From positions 1 through 42,119 of the IMG/VR virus record IMGVR_UViG_3300034272_001457: a stretch of 42,119 nucleotides of DNA. One strand, given 5' to 3'. Every line of letters starts with the position of its first letter. Position 1 is the first letter of the stretch. Origin of the DNA: a virus. Positions 1-5,537 of the stretch are shown piece after piece. The position numbers were made by a program, and so were the translations under genes. A model generated the notes under the pieces. That model searched no databases, had not been told where the DNA came from, and worked only from the letters and a program-made list of their open reading frames with translations.

Positions 1-209
1 CGCTTGTGAAACGTATCCGTCAACATAGCCAAATTGCTTGTGTGGCGTTGCCCTATGTGGTGTAGCGTTACTGGCACACCGTCCATGCCTATAGGTGCTG
101 TACCGTTCGCCATGCGTCGCAAGTTCTCAACCGTGGGTTCAAACGTGCTGGGGTTGAAATAGACCTTGCGGTTCAACTCTTCAATGTGAATCGGTGTAAA
201 GTATTTCAT
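1..209 (-). CDS. LHH-type HNH/EndoVII nuclease, 5' part (cut by window edge)
   Basis: The leftward frame opens at ATG 209 and is still open at position 1, giving 69 residues. Residues 41-54 read GMDGVPVTLHHIGQ, followed by TDTFHK at 64-69. The Leu-His-His-x-Gly-Gln block and a later His are the signature of the LHH subgroup of HNH/EndoVII nucleases, seen in toxins and in phage endonucleases often lying near terminase genes. It would cut DNA with a metal ion bound by the histidines. The AAGG upstream of the start lies only one base away, so the start is uncertain. If the window is circular, the frame continues from 42119 to a TAA at 42038, giving 96 residues. Confidence 0.7.
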   Translation of the reverse strand, partial: MKYFTPIHIEELNRKVYFNPSTFEPTVENLRRMANGTAPIGMDGVPVTLHHIGQRHTSNLAMLTDTFHK

Positions 210-240
210 GCCTTCATTCTAAACAAACACTATGGCAATT

Positions 241-319
241 GTGTGACTTGCACACGTTTAACCGATTTTTTGTGCAAGTAAAGCCATGGTTGCACATTTT
301 TAGCGTTTTCTTGTGCAAG
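241..319. promoter_or_regulatory. Array of alternating TTGCACA / TGTGCAA motifs
   Basis: TTGCACA at 248-254, TGTGCAA at 271-277, TTGCACA at 290-296 and TGTGCAA at 312-318 alternate in orientation and are spaced 19-23 bp, about two helical turns. ACTTGCACA (246-254) and TGTGCAAGT (271-279) form a 9-bp inverted repeat, and GTGTG-ACTTG-CACAC sits at 241-255. Looser TTGCA motifs follow at 359, 371, 437 and 447. This looks like a multi-site operator between the leftward nuclease gene and the rightward early genes. The binding protein is unknown; the XRE protein at 3393 is one candidate. Confidence 0.45.
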
Positions 320-437
320 ACCATATTGCTGGCGTCAACAAAATGGTATTGCCATTTGTTGCATAATTTCTTTGCAATTTTAGCCGTTTTTTAACCATTA
401 TTAGGCGTATAACCAGTAAGGGCAATGGTTTATTTCT

Positions 438-467
438 TTGCACGTTGTTTGCAAAAGGGTCTATATA
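438..467 (+). promoter_or_regulatory. Possible sigma70-type promoter
   Basis: TTGCAC at 438-443 and TATATA at 462-467 are separated by 18 bp. The -35 box coincides with one of the TTGCA motifs of this region, which would fit repression by an operator-binding protein. Only a weak consensus match. Confidence 0.25.
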
Positions 468-492
468 TCTTATTTAAGTTTACTTAAATAAA

Positions 493-560
493 CATTATCA
501 TTATCATTTACATTAACATTTACATTAACATTTACATTTACATTAACATTTACATTAACA
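493..560 (+). repeat. Tandem hexamer array CATTAT/CATTTA/CATTAA (11 units)
   Basis: Eleven uninterrupted hexamers beginning CATT run from 493 to 558. The first two end in AT; the rest are TA or AA, mostly alternating so that a 12-bp unit is also visible. The array is very AT-rich and lies just upstream of the replication operon. Possible roles are an easily melted origin element or iteron-like initiator sites. No function is proven. Confidence 0.6.
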
Positions 561-602
561 GTTCGTTTTGTTCAACAAAATGAACATGTGTTCGTTTTGT
601 TC
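561..602. repeat. Direct and inverted repeats built on TTTTGTTC
   Basis: GTTCGTTTTGTTC occurs twice exactly (561-573 and 590-602). The first copy is the left arm of a near-perfect palindrome (562-584, TTCGTTTTGTT then AACAAAATGAA). GAACA-TG-TGTTC at 582-593 is a further dyad that links the two copies. These dyads next to the hexamer array look like protein binding sites of an origin or operator. Confidence 0.5.
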
Positions 603-637
603 GTGTTTGTTAAATTAAATACTCAACAAACAAATGC

Positions 638-667
638 TTGTTTAATGTTTTGAATGTATGCTATTAT
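638..667 (+). promoter_or_regulatory. Putative promoter of the replication operon
   Basis: TTGTTT (638-643) and TATTAT (662-667) are separated by 18 bp. It is the last plausible promoter before the structured leader and the gene at 805. Transcription would start near 674, exactly where the leader stem begins. Confidence 0.4.
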
Positions 668-671
668 GTTT

Positions 672-790
672 AAGCAACGTGCGGATCATCATTTTTTAAT
701 ACATTTTTTTCAACAAGGCTTCAAGCCTTCACCCCCTTCAATGATGATTTAGCCGTTGCACGCTTTCAGTTTTGAGGGGGTGTTTTTATT
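672..790 (+). promoter_or_regulatory. Structured leader with terminator-like hairpin (candidate attenuator)
   Basis: Two mutually exclusive folds are visible. Fold 1 pairs CGTGC (678-682) with GCACG (758-762) and ATCATCATT (685-693) with AATGATGAT (740-748), enclosing a small hairpin AAGGCTT-c-AAGCCTT (715-729). Fold 2 pairs CACCCCCT (730-737) plus CAA (739-741) with TTG (772-774) plus AGGGGGTG (775-782) and is followed at once by TTTTTATTT, an intrinsic terminator shape. Bases 740-741 are used by both. The leader lies between the putative promoter at 638-667 and the ribosome-binding site of the gene at 805, so it could control transcription of the replication genes. Confidence 0.5.
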
Positions 791-804
791 TCAAGGAACG
801 CTTT

Positions 805-1422
805 ATGAAGCAAAGATCCTCTTTTGTTTTCTATTATGATTGGTTAGATTTATTAAATGATGAGTCTTTTGAAAACAAAGGCAGATTGATTGATGCTGTT
901 TCTAAACTTCACTTAACTGGTGAAGATGTAACAGATGAAATGCCTGACGGCGTTAAAATGCTTTTTAAACAAATGAAAAAACAATTTGAAAGAGACGCTG
1001 AAAAATATCAAGCCGTTATTGAAAAACGTCGTAATGCTGGCATAAAAAGTGGCATTGCACGTCAAGAAAAAACAATTAAACCTGTTAGTAAAGAAGTGCC
1101 AAAAGTGCCAAAAGAAAAAACAACATCTTTTTTTGATGATTTTTATAGTTTATATCCAAAAAAACAAGGTAAGGAACAAGCAATTAAAGCATATCAAAAA
1201 GCCCTTAAAAAAACCACGCATGAAGTAATTATCGCTGGTGTTAAAAATTATAAAGCTCAAATAGCCAGTAAGAATACTGAAATGCAGTACATTAAACAAC
1301 CTGCTACATGGTTAAATGCTGGGTGCTGGGATGATGACTACACTATAGAAACCAAACAAAACTTAGCAGATATAAACGCTATGTGGGCGAATGAACCTAA
1401 GGGAGTTAGTTATGGATTTTAA
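805..1422 (+). CDS. Replisome organiser / replication initiator-like protein (DUF6291-like N-terminus)
   Basis: 205 residues from ATG 805, chosen because AAGGA lies 7 bases upstream; the frame is open further upstream but only through leader hairpin sequence. The N-terminus (RSSFVFYYDWLDLL) resembles the DUF6291 type found in phage replication proteins, and a Lys-rich linker follows. The C-terminal part, with FYSLYPKKQGKEQAIKAYQK and then YIKQPATWLNAGCW, matches the tail common to phage replisome organisers that recruit a helicase loader. The next gene, overlapping by 11 bases, is such a loader. It probably binds the origin, perhaps the repeats at 493-602. Family assignment comes from motif recognition only. 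Confidence 0.75.
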   Translation: MKQRSSFVFYYDWLDLLNDESFENKGRLIDAVSKLHLTGEDVTDEMPDGVKMLFKQMKKQFERDAEKYQAVIEKRRNAGIKSGIARQEKTIKPVSKEVPKVPKEKTTSFFDDFYSLYPKKQGKEQAIKAYQKALKKTTHEVIIAGVKNYKAQIASKNTEMQYIKQPATWLNAGCWDDDYTIETKQNLADINAMWANEPKGVSYGF

Positions 1423-2068
1423 TTTAGAAAGTCTTGCCTTGGATGTAAAAAAATATCACTATCAAAATGCGATTACAGAATTAGAAATTGGTGAGCGCTT
1501 TAATAATTGTTTTTTTGGTGCAAGCGGAGAGATCCTTACAGAATGTCAGATAAAAGCTAAAGAATGGGCTTTTCAGTTTAAAGAAGGTAACAAAGAAAAG
1601 CCTTTTTTGTTAATGGTGGGAACTTGCGGAGCTGGTAAAACGTGGGCTGGCATATCCGCACTGTTGCACTTAGCGGTTACTTTTCGTGGCTGGGGTGGAG
1701 ATAAGCCCGACAATTGGCAAAGTCAAGCTTTTGGCAGGTTTCACACACACTATCAACTTGCAGAATCTGTTTTTAGAAATGATTATGCAGAAGAAAACAG
1801 ACGTAAAATGTTAGAAACTCGTGTTTTAATGCTCGATGATTTAAGGGCAGAGGGGACAGGCAGAGTAAGTGAATCCTTACTTGCATGGATGGATGAACTT
1901 ATTAACTATAGGTATAACCATAATTTAGCAACTATTGTAACAAGCAACACAACAACCGAACAATTTAGAGCAACTTATGGTGAAAAAATTGTTGACCGAA
2001 TCCAACACGCAGGCATTGTTTTAAAAGTTAATTCTGAAAGTTTAAGAAAGGTGAAAGCTAATGCCTAA
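1412..2068 (+). CDS. DnaC-like AAA+ helicase loader
   Basis: 218 residues from ATG 1412, preceded by AGGGAG 7 bases upstream; an in-frame ATG at 1391 has no such site. Walker A is GTCGAGKT (residues 70-77), Walker B is VLMLDD (138-143), and a sensor-like TIVTSNTT lies near residue 180. Size and motifs fit the DnaC/IstB-like ATPases that load the replicative helicase onto DNA. It overlaps the initiator-like gene, as in many phage replication modules. Residues 92-112 form an insert-like Trp/Gly-rich stretch between the Walker motifs. No phage-encoded helicase is visible, so the host DnaB is the probable client. Confidence 0.88.
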   Translation: MDFNLESLALDVKKYHYQNAITELEIGERFNNCFFGASGEILTECQIKAKEWAFQFKEGNKEKPFLLMVGTCGAGKTWAGISALLHLAVTFRGWGGDKPDNWQSQAFGRFHTHYQLAESVFRNDYAEENRRKMLETRVLMLDDLRAEGTGRVSESLLAWMDELINYRYNHNLATIVTSNTTTEQFRATYGEKIVDRIQHAGIVLKVNSESLRKVKANA

Positions 2069-2426
2069 GAAAGAAGCACCCACTCAAGAAGTCGTACATT
2101 CAAATAAAAACCTTGTGTCCACTTCAAACGGAACTTTGCAAGTGGTCAGTGTGAATCACGGCACGTTTAAAAAACTTGCTGGCAAGGCTTCTAGCGTGTC
2201 CGAGGTGGGGCGTGTTGCCAACTATGTGAGTGCTTGCTTCAAGAAGAAAAACTACACGCCTAAGTGTGCTAAGTGTGAAGACGTGGGTCACTTTACTGTA
2301 GTCGGTCAAACCCCGAATGGTGAATATACCTTTGGTGTGCCTTGTGAGTGTAGCCCTATTGCTGAAACCGTCATGCACAGTGGGGAATATGAGAAGATGA
2401 CGAGAACTGTTTTAAGCAATAAATAA
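2061..2426 (+). CDS. Small protein with a CxxC...CxC zinc-ribbon-like motif
   Basis: 121 residues, overlapping the helicase-loader gene by 8 bases and so probably translationally coupled. Cys69, Cys72, Cys95 and Cys97 (KCAKC ... PCEC) could bind one zinc ion. The N-terminal 60 residues are polar and the segment before the cysteines is basic. Position directly after the initiator and loader genes suggests an accessory role in replication, possibly nucleic-acid binding. I do not recognise the family. Confidence 0.7.
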   Translation: MPKKEAPTQEVVHSNKNLVSTSNGTLQVVSVNHGTFKKLAGKASSVSEVGRVANYVSACFKKKNYTPKCAKCEDVGHFTVVGQTPNGEYTFGVPCECSPIAETVMHSGEYEKMTRTVLSNK

Positions 2427-2437
2427 AAGGAGACCGT

Positions 2438-2728
2438 ATGATGTTTGTTTACGTCAAAAGAGCTGATAATCAAAACCTTGGAAAATGGATTAACACTGAC
2501 TTTATTGAGCAAATAGGACACATTTATGCAAAAGAAAGTAAATGTGGGGAAGCTCAATTGGGTATGTGTGTACATGGAGAAAGTTTTTTTATTGAACAAA
2601 AATTATACGATCAAATTATAAAAGGCATGGGACTAAAAGCACCTTGCGATCCCTCCCCACCGGTGGGTGAACCATTGCGGGAGATTGTAGGCGAGGCGTT
2701 GGAAAACACGAAAGGACGGAATGCTTAA
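2438..2728 (+). CDS. Hypothetical protein
   Basis: 96 residues. The start ATG 2438 follows AAAGGAG by 5 bases; a second ATG follows at 2441. The sequence is soluble and mixed alpha/beta in appearance, with VYVKRADNQNLGKWINTDFI near the N-terminus and a Pro-rich stretch near residue 72. Its stop overlaps the start of the HAD gene in a TAATG arrangement, so the two are probably co-translated. Function unknown. Confidence 0.7.
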   Translation: MMFVYVKRADNQNLGKWINTDFIEQIGHIYAKESKCGEAQLGMCVHGESFFIEQKLYDQIIKGMGLKAPCDPSPPVGEPLREIVGEALENTKGRNA

Positions 2729-3198
2729 TGCTTTACATATTTGACATTGACGGCGTGTTGGCAAGCGTAACGCACTTTCTTTACCTTATTACTGGAGAAA
2801 ATAAGGATTTTGACGCTTACTATGCCCGCATAGGGGAAGCGTTGCCTATACAGGAAGGCTTGCGTATTGCAGATGCTTTACTGTTTACGCTTTATGAAGA
2901 CGGTGTGCGAGATAAGTTTCACTTTGTTACTGGGCGTAGTGAACGTAGCCGTGGTACAACAGAAGATTGGCTTCTTGACAACTTGAATTGGTTAGGTTTC
3001 GACCTCCACATGAGAAGCAACACAGATCGTCGCCCAGCCCACGAAGTCAAGCATGACATTATTCAACGCATCAGTAAAGAAACTGGCGTACCGTTCAGTG
3101 AAATGACTGTGTTTGAAGACGATCCGCAATGTGCGAAAATGTATGAGTCACTCGGCTGTTATGTGTGCCACGTTCGGCACGAAAAAGCCAAAAGTTAA
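2728..3198 (+). CDS. HAD-superfamily phosphatase, polynucleotide 3'-phosphatase-like
   Basis: 156 residues. HAD motif I is DIDGV (nucleophile Asp6, acid Asp8), motif II is TGR (Thr68), motif III is probably Lys108 in HEVKHDII, and motif IV is EDDPQ (Asp131/Asp132). The order TGRSE...TEDWLLDNL...DRRPAHEVK...EDD resembles the phosphatase half of T4-type polynucleotide kinase/phosphatase, so removal of 3'-phosphates from DNA or RNA ends is a reasonable guess. No kinase P-loop domain is fused or adjacent. A phage nucleotidase acting on small substrates is the main alternative. Confidence 0.78.
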   Translation: MLYIFDIDGVLASVTHFLYLITGENKDFDAYYARIGEALPIQEGLRIADALLFTLYEDGVRDKFHFVTGRSERSRGTTEDWLLDNLNWLGFDLHMRSNTDRRPAHEVKHDIIQRISKETGVPFSEMTVFEDDPQCAKMYESLGCYVCHVRHEKAKS

Positions 3199-3210
3199 GG
3201 AGATTACACC

Positions 3211-3390
3211 ATGTATTTAAACGATTTAGAGGTTATTTCAAAAGCACAAAACAACAAGCTTTTAGTTTGTGGGGCTGAAATTAAGTGTGTCTTACAACAC
3301 AAAAAAACAGGCACACTTTCGCTTGAAATTGAAGATGCCTCAAGTTTTAGTATTGATGAGAAAGAATACACCGTTTTGTGGGAGGCGTAA
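3211..3390 (+). CDS. Small hypothetical protein (59 aa)
   Basis: ATG 3211 follows AAGGAG by about 9 bases. The 59 residues start MYLNDLEVISKAQNN and end KEYTVLWEA. Two cysteines (20, 27) flank a beta-like segment. It lies between the HAD gene and the XRE regulator, whose ribosome-binding site (GGAGG 3381-3385) is inside its last codons. Such overlap fits an operon. Function unknown. Confidence 0.65.
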   Translation: MYLNDLEVISKAQNNKLLVCGAEIKCVLQHKKTGTLSLEIEDASSFSIDEKEYTVLWEA

Positions 3391-3392
3391 CC

Positions 3393-3803
3393 GTGTTATT
3401 TAATTCTTTGCCACTTGAGCAATATATGACACTTGGGCAGTTTATCAAAAAGCATCGTCTAAAAAAGAGTATAAGCCTTCGTAAGTTTGCTCAAGCGGTG
3501 GGGATTTCCCCCACAATGATGTGTAAAATTGAGCATGACGAAAAAGGATTTAAAGCAGGTGAGCAGACTTTACTCAAAATTGCCGATTTGTTAGATGTAA
3601 ATAGTGATGACCTATTGGCAATGTGTGGGAAAATACCAAGTGATGTTAAAGAAGTTTTTTTTCTTGAGCCTCAAGGCTGGGCTAAATTGCTAAGATTTTT
3701 TAAATCGGATCAATTAACCCCTCATCAAAAAACTGTTTTATTTTTACACTTATTAAGTCAGGTAGAAGATTTATTTGAAGCAATGGAGATTAAAAATGAC
3801 TAA
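3393..3803 (+). CDS. XRE-family helix-turn-helix transcriptional regulator
   Basis: 136 residues from GTG 3393, which lies 7 bases after GGAGG; a GTG at 3378 lacks a site, and an ATG at 3426 would also keep the domain. A Cro/C1-type HTH spans roughly residues 12-70 (LGQFIKKHRLKKSISLRKFA, then AVGISPTMMCKIEHDEKGF, then LLKIADLLDVNSDDLL). The C-terminal half is helical and may dimerise. This is the only clear repressor-like protein in the window. The dyads at 241-319, 561-602 and 40782-40824 are candidate operators. No integrase accompanies it, so it may time early genes rather than maintain lysogeny. Confidence 0.82.
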   Translation: MLFNSLPLEQYMTLGQFIKKHRLKKSISLRKFAQAVGISPTMMCKIEHDEKGFKAGEQTLLKIADLLDVNSDDLLAMCGKIPSDVKEVFFLEPQGWAKLLRFFKSDQLTPHQKTVLFLHLLSQVEDLFEAMEIKND

Positions 3804-4290
3804 TCGAGCTGAAAGACCAATAACCATAAGCTTTATAGAAGGCTCATCTTGCACGTTTGACAGCAACGACTTTGTGGAGTTCGACATATTGACGCACGAT
3901 TTACCTATGGGTGAGATTGTGTTTATAGGCAACCCATTTACAGACGCAGGCTTAACAGAACTAGGGCGGTGCGTGTACGACTACTGCGATCACGGCTTGT
4001 ATGTGTACCAAGAACTCGCCAATATGCTTTATGAAGCACAGCATCCGTGGTTGGATTATGAGGATGCGGTGGAGAAAAAAGCGTTTGACGAAAAGAAAGA
4101 ATACTTGTGCTTAGTTGAAGATGTTGACCCTAGCACGTTTGAAGGCAAGGGCGTGTTTTCACACTGGCTACATTTTGGCAACTATTTAGAAGAAGACTAT
4201 GAGTGGCACGGTATTAGAGCAATCAAGCCGATTGACAAGTTTGACTTCTACCATTTCAACCAAGTGAAAGTATGGCAACCGCCCCAATAA
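3796..4290 (+). CDS. Hypothetical acidic protein
   Basis: 164 residues from ATG 3796, with GGAG 7 bases upstream; the earlier ATG at 3775 has no ribosome-binding site. It is rich in Asp, Glu and aromatic residues (for example YDYCDHGLYVYQELANMLYE and HWLHFGNYLEEDYEWHG) with no membrane segment. It is the last gene of the first rightward operon and overlaps the regulator by 8 bases. A perfect 10-bp inverted repeat follows the stop. Acidic small proteins in phage early regions are often DNA-mimic or host-takeover factors, but nothing specific supports that here. Confidence 0.7.
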   Translation: MTNRAERPITISFIEGSSCTFDSNDFVEFDILTHDLPMGEIVFIGNPFTDAGLTELGRCVYDYCDHGLYVYQELANMLYEAQHPWLDYEDAVEKKAFDEKKEYLCLVEDVDPSTFEGKGVFSHWLHFGNYLEEDYEWHGIRAIKPIDKFDFYHFNQVKVWQPPQ

Positions 4291-4297
4291 CAAAAAA

Positions 4298-4325
4298 TAT
4301 CCCCTAGTTTTTAGGCTAGGGGATA
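4298..4325 (+). terminator. 10-bp inverted repeat after the first early operon
   Basis: TATCCCCTAG (4298-4307) and CTAGGGGATA (4316-4325) form a perfect 10-bp stem with an 8-base loop, 8 bases after the stop of the preceding gene. No T-tract follows, so it may be a processing or pausing hairpin rather than a classical terminator. Confidence 0.5.
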
Positions 4326-4350
4326 CCCCGATTTAAAGAAAGGAGGGTGT

Positions 4351-4470
4351 ATGAGTCCCTATCGCTACTTTAGCACACGTTTTTACATTGTGCAAGTAGG
4401 CGTTAAAAAAGCCCTAGAGTTTCCAACTAGGGCGCCAGACCGACAAGGTAAGGTGGTACACTTATTTTAG
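4351..4470 (+). CDS. Possible very small protein (39 aa)
   Basis: ATG 4351 follows a very strong AAGGAGGG. The frame gives 39 residues, MSPYRYFSTRFYIVQVGVKK onward to GKVVHLF. It is basic and short. A second hairpin with CCCTAG/CTAGGG arms (4411-4433) lies inside the frame, so the region may act mainly as RNA. I keep the call because of the ribosome-binding site. Confidence 0.35.
   Translation: MSPYRYFSTRFYIVQVGVKKALEFPTRAPDRQGKVVHLF
4411..4433 (+). terminator. 7-bp hairpin GCCCTAG...CTAGGGC
   Basis: GCCCTAG (4411-4417) pairs with CTAGGGC (4427-4433) across a 9-base loop. Its core arms repeat those of the hairpin at 4298-4325. There is no T-tract on either strand, so a role in transcript processing or protein binding is as likely as termination. 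Confidence 0.35.
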
Positions 4471-4489
4471 CAGATTTTATAGAACATTG

Positions 4490-4579
4490 CAAACATTTAA
4501 AACAGACCAACGCCCCCAAAGGAGCGTCTATCCGAACTTTTTTAACACTTGGTAAATAAGCCTCATTTTTATTATAGCA
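4490..4579 (-). ncRNA. Candidate short leftward RNA with its own promoter and terminator-like hairpin
   Basis: On the minus strand TGCTATAAT (4579-4571) is an extended -10 element. About 40 bases after the predicted start near 4564, ACGCTCC (4527-4521) pairs with GGGGCGT (4516-4510; one T-G wobble), followed by TGGTCTGTTTT. Together this would give an RNA of about 70 bases. The -35 box and the T-tract are both weak, so this is only a candidate. Confidence 0.25.
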
Positions 4580-4589
4580 CACACCGAGT

Positions 4590-4742
4590 TTAATTTCCCA
4601 ATTTTCTAACATTGCTTAATAGATTAAAGTATTCTGCAAAGCTCATAGGCACACGGTCACGTCTTAACGCATCCTTCACATAACCCAAATAAGCGTTTTT
4701 AAAATATCTTTTTTTGTACCATGTTCTAAAAGCTTTAAGCAT
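4590..4742 (-). CDS. Small basic protein downstream of RusA-like gene (50 aa)
   Basis: The leftward start ATG 4742 overlaps the stop of the resolvase gene (TAATG), with GAGGTG just upstream. The 50 residues begin MLKAFRTWYKKRYFKNAYLG and are strongly basic, with aromatic residues. It was probably gained as a coupled partner of the resolvase and might bind nucleic acid. Family unknown. Confidence 0.55.
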   Translation of the reverse strand: MLKAFRTWYKKRYFKNAYLGYVKDALRRDRVPMSFAEYFNLLSNVRKLGN

Positions 4743-5200
4743 TACATCACCTCAAATAAAGCATCCATAGCCCATTTCGGGGCTTGAAATGGTGTATCCG
4801 CAACAAACTGAATCACCGTGTATTCCGTGTCAATATCCGCCCATACTTTACGCCCTTGTGAAGATACCGCCCTCGCATCGTTTGCGTTTAAATGTGGATA
4901 AATAGAATCGAGCGTTGGTTTTACAGGGTTGTCGGAATCCATAAAGTTTAGACTCATCTCTTGGTACTTGCTGGATTTAGTACACACGGATTTAGAAAAA
5001 ACCACGATCTCAACGCTATGAGGTTTTTTAACTAAATCAGACAAGCTTTTTCTCTTATAAGCAGGCATACTCAAAATGTACTCTTCAACACGACGCTTAA
5101 AAGCCACATATTTAGGCGTGTTATACCGTCGTCCGTTGTAAGTGCTTTTCTGCGTGTGATTGGCACTAGGTGGAATGAAAGGCAACACTAACTGAATCAT
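4742..5200 (-). CDS. rusA: RusA-like Holliday junction resolvase
   Basis: 152 residues from ATG 5200, chosen because GGGAG lies 7 bases upstream; the longer frame starts inside the leader. MDSDNPVKPTLDSIYPHLN (residues 87-105) contains the D-x-D-N...K...L-D pattern of RusA-type endonucleases (Asp88, Asp90, Lys94, Asp98), and the N-terminal IPPSANHTQKST is also typical. RusA is a homodimeric metal-dependent enzyme that cuts four-way junctions, which fits with the ERF annealase further right. It is the only leftward operon in the early region and is preceded by an apparent attenuator. Confidence 0.85.
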   Translation of the reverse strand: MIQLVLPFIPPSANHTQKSTYNGRRYNTPKYVAFKRRVEEYILSMPAYKRKSLSDLVKKPHSVEIVVFSKSVCTKSSKYQEMSLNFMDSDNPVKPTLDSIYPHLNANDARAVSSQGRKVWADIDTEYTVIQFVADTPFQAPKWAMDALFEVM

Positions 5201-5214
5201 TGCATTACTCCCTT

Positions 5215-5269
5215 TAAAAAACGCACCCAATCGCTAAACAGGGTGCGTCCAACTCTTTTAATGTTTAGC
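5215..5269 (-). promoter_or_regulatory. Transcription attenuator-like leader of the RusA unit
   Basis: On the minus strand ACGCACCC (5248-5241) and GGGTGCGT (5228-5221) form a perfect 8-bp stem, followed directly by further T residues to 5216: an intrinsic terminator just before the resolvase ribosome-binding site. Its loop contains TGTTTAGC (5240-5233), which is perfectly complementary to GCTAAACA (5269-5262) at the predicted RNA 5' end. The two stems cross, so they are either alternative folds (antiterminator versus terminator) or an H-type pseudoknot. Confidence 0.55.
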
Positions 5270-5276
5270 TGGTAAT

Positions 5277-5282
5277 AGTATA
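5277..5282 (-). promoter_or_regulatory. Putative -10 element for the leftward RusA unit
   Basis: TATACT on the minus strand (5282-5277) would start RNA near 5270, one base before the antiterminator-like arm. No good -35 box is present at 16-18 bp, so activation or an unusual promoter is possible. Confidence 0.35.
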
Positions 5283-5306
5283 ACACACTTTTTATTTTAA
5301 ATGCTA

Positions 5307-5335
5307 TTGTAAAGTTTTGTAAAATACTCTATTTT
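5307..5335 (+). promoter_or_regulatory. Possible rightward promoter for the recombination gene block
   Basis: TTGTAA (5307-5312) and TATTTT (5330-5335) lie 17 bp apart, upstream of the gene at 5394. Each box matches consensus at four of six positions. The site is divergent to the RusA leader. Confidence 0.3.
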
Positions 5336-5393
5336 GTGGATTGTTTTTTGTGTAATTGTGTTGTATATTAAAAAAGTCAAAGGAGTAAACCAA

Positions 5394-5537
5394 ATGTATT
5401 TAACCCCCGAACAAAGGCTTGCTTTAGAAAGTGTGATTGCCACGCTTGAAGAAGTGACCGAAAGTTTATCACAATTGTCTAGTATGCAAGAACAGTTATT
5501 AGGAGGATTCAATGAAAATAGCAACGTATTTTACTAA
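5394..5537 (+). CDS. Small acidic coiled-coil protein (47 aa)
   Basis: ATG 5394 follows AAAGGAG by 8 bases; the frame is open further upstream but overlaps the promoter. The 47 residues (MYLTPEQRLALESVIATLEE onward) are acidic and predicted helical with heptad-like Leu/Val spacing. It overlaps the next gene by 26 bases, and the ribosome-binding site of that gene (AGGAGG) lies inside it. Function unknown. Confidence 0.6.
   Translation: MYLTPEQRLALESVIATLEEVTESLSQLSSMQEQLLGGFNENSNVFY

Noticed and set aside
493-560. CRISPR-like repeat array
   Set aside because: The hexamers are contiguous with no spacers, so this is a simple tandem repeat.
2124-2599. Two leftward frames opposite the zinc-ribbon-like and next genes
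   Set aside because: They are antisense to well-supported rightward genes with good ribosome-binding sites and have none of their own.
4427-4612. 61-residue leftward frame after the 50-residue gene
   Set aside because: No ribosome-binding site, overlaps the neighbour's end, and its DNA contains the extended -10 and terminator-like stem of a possible short RNA.
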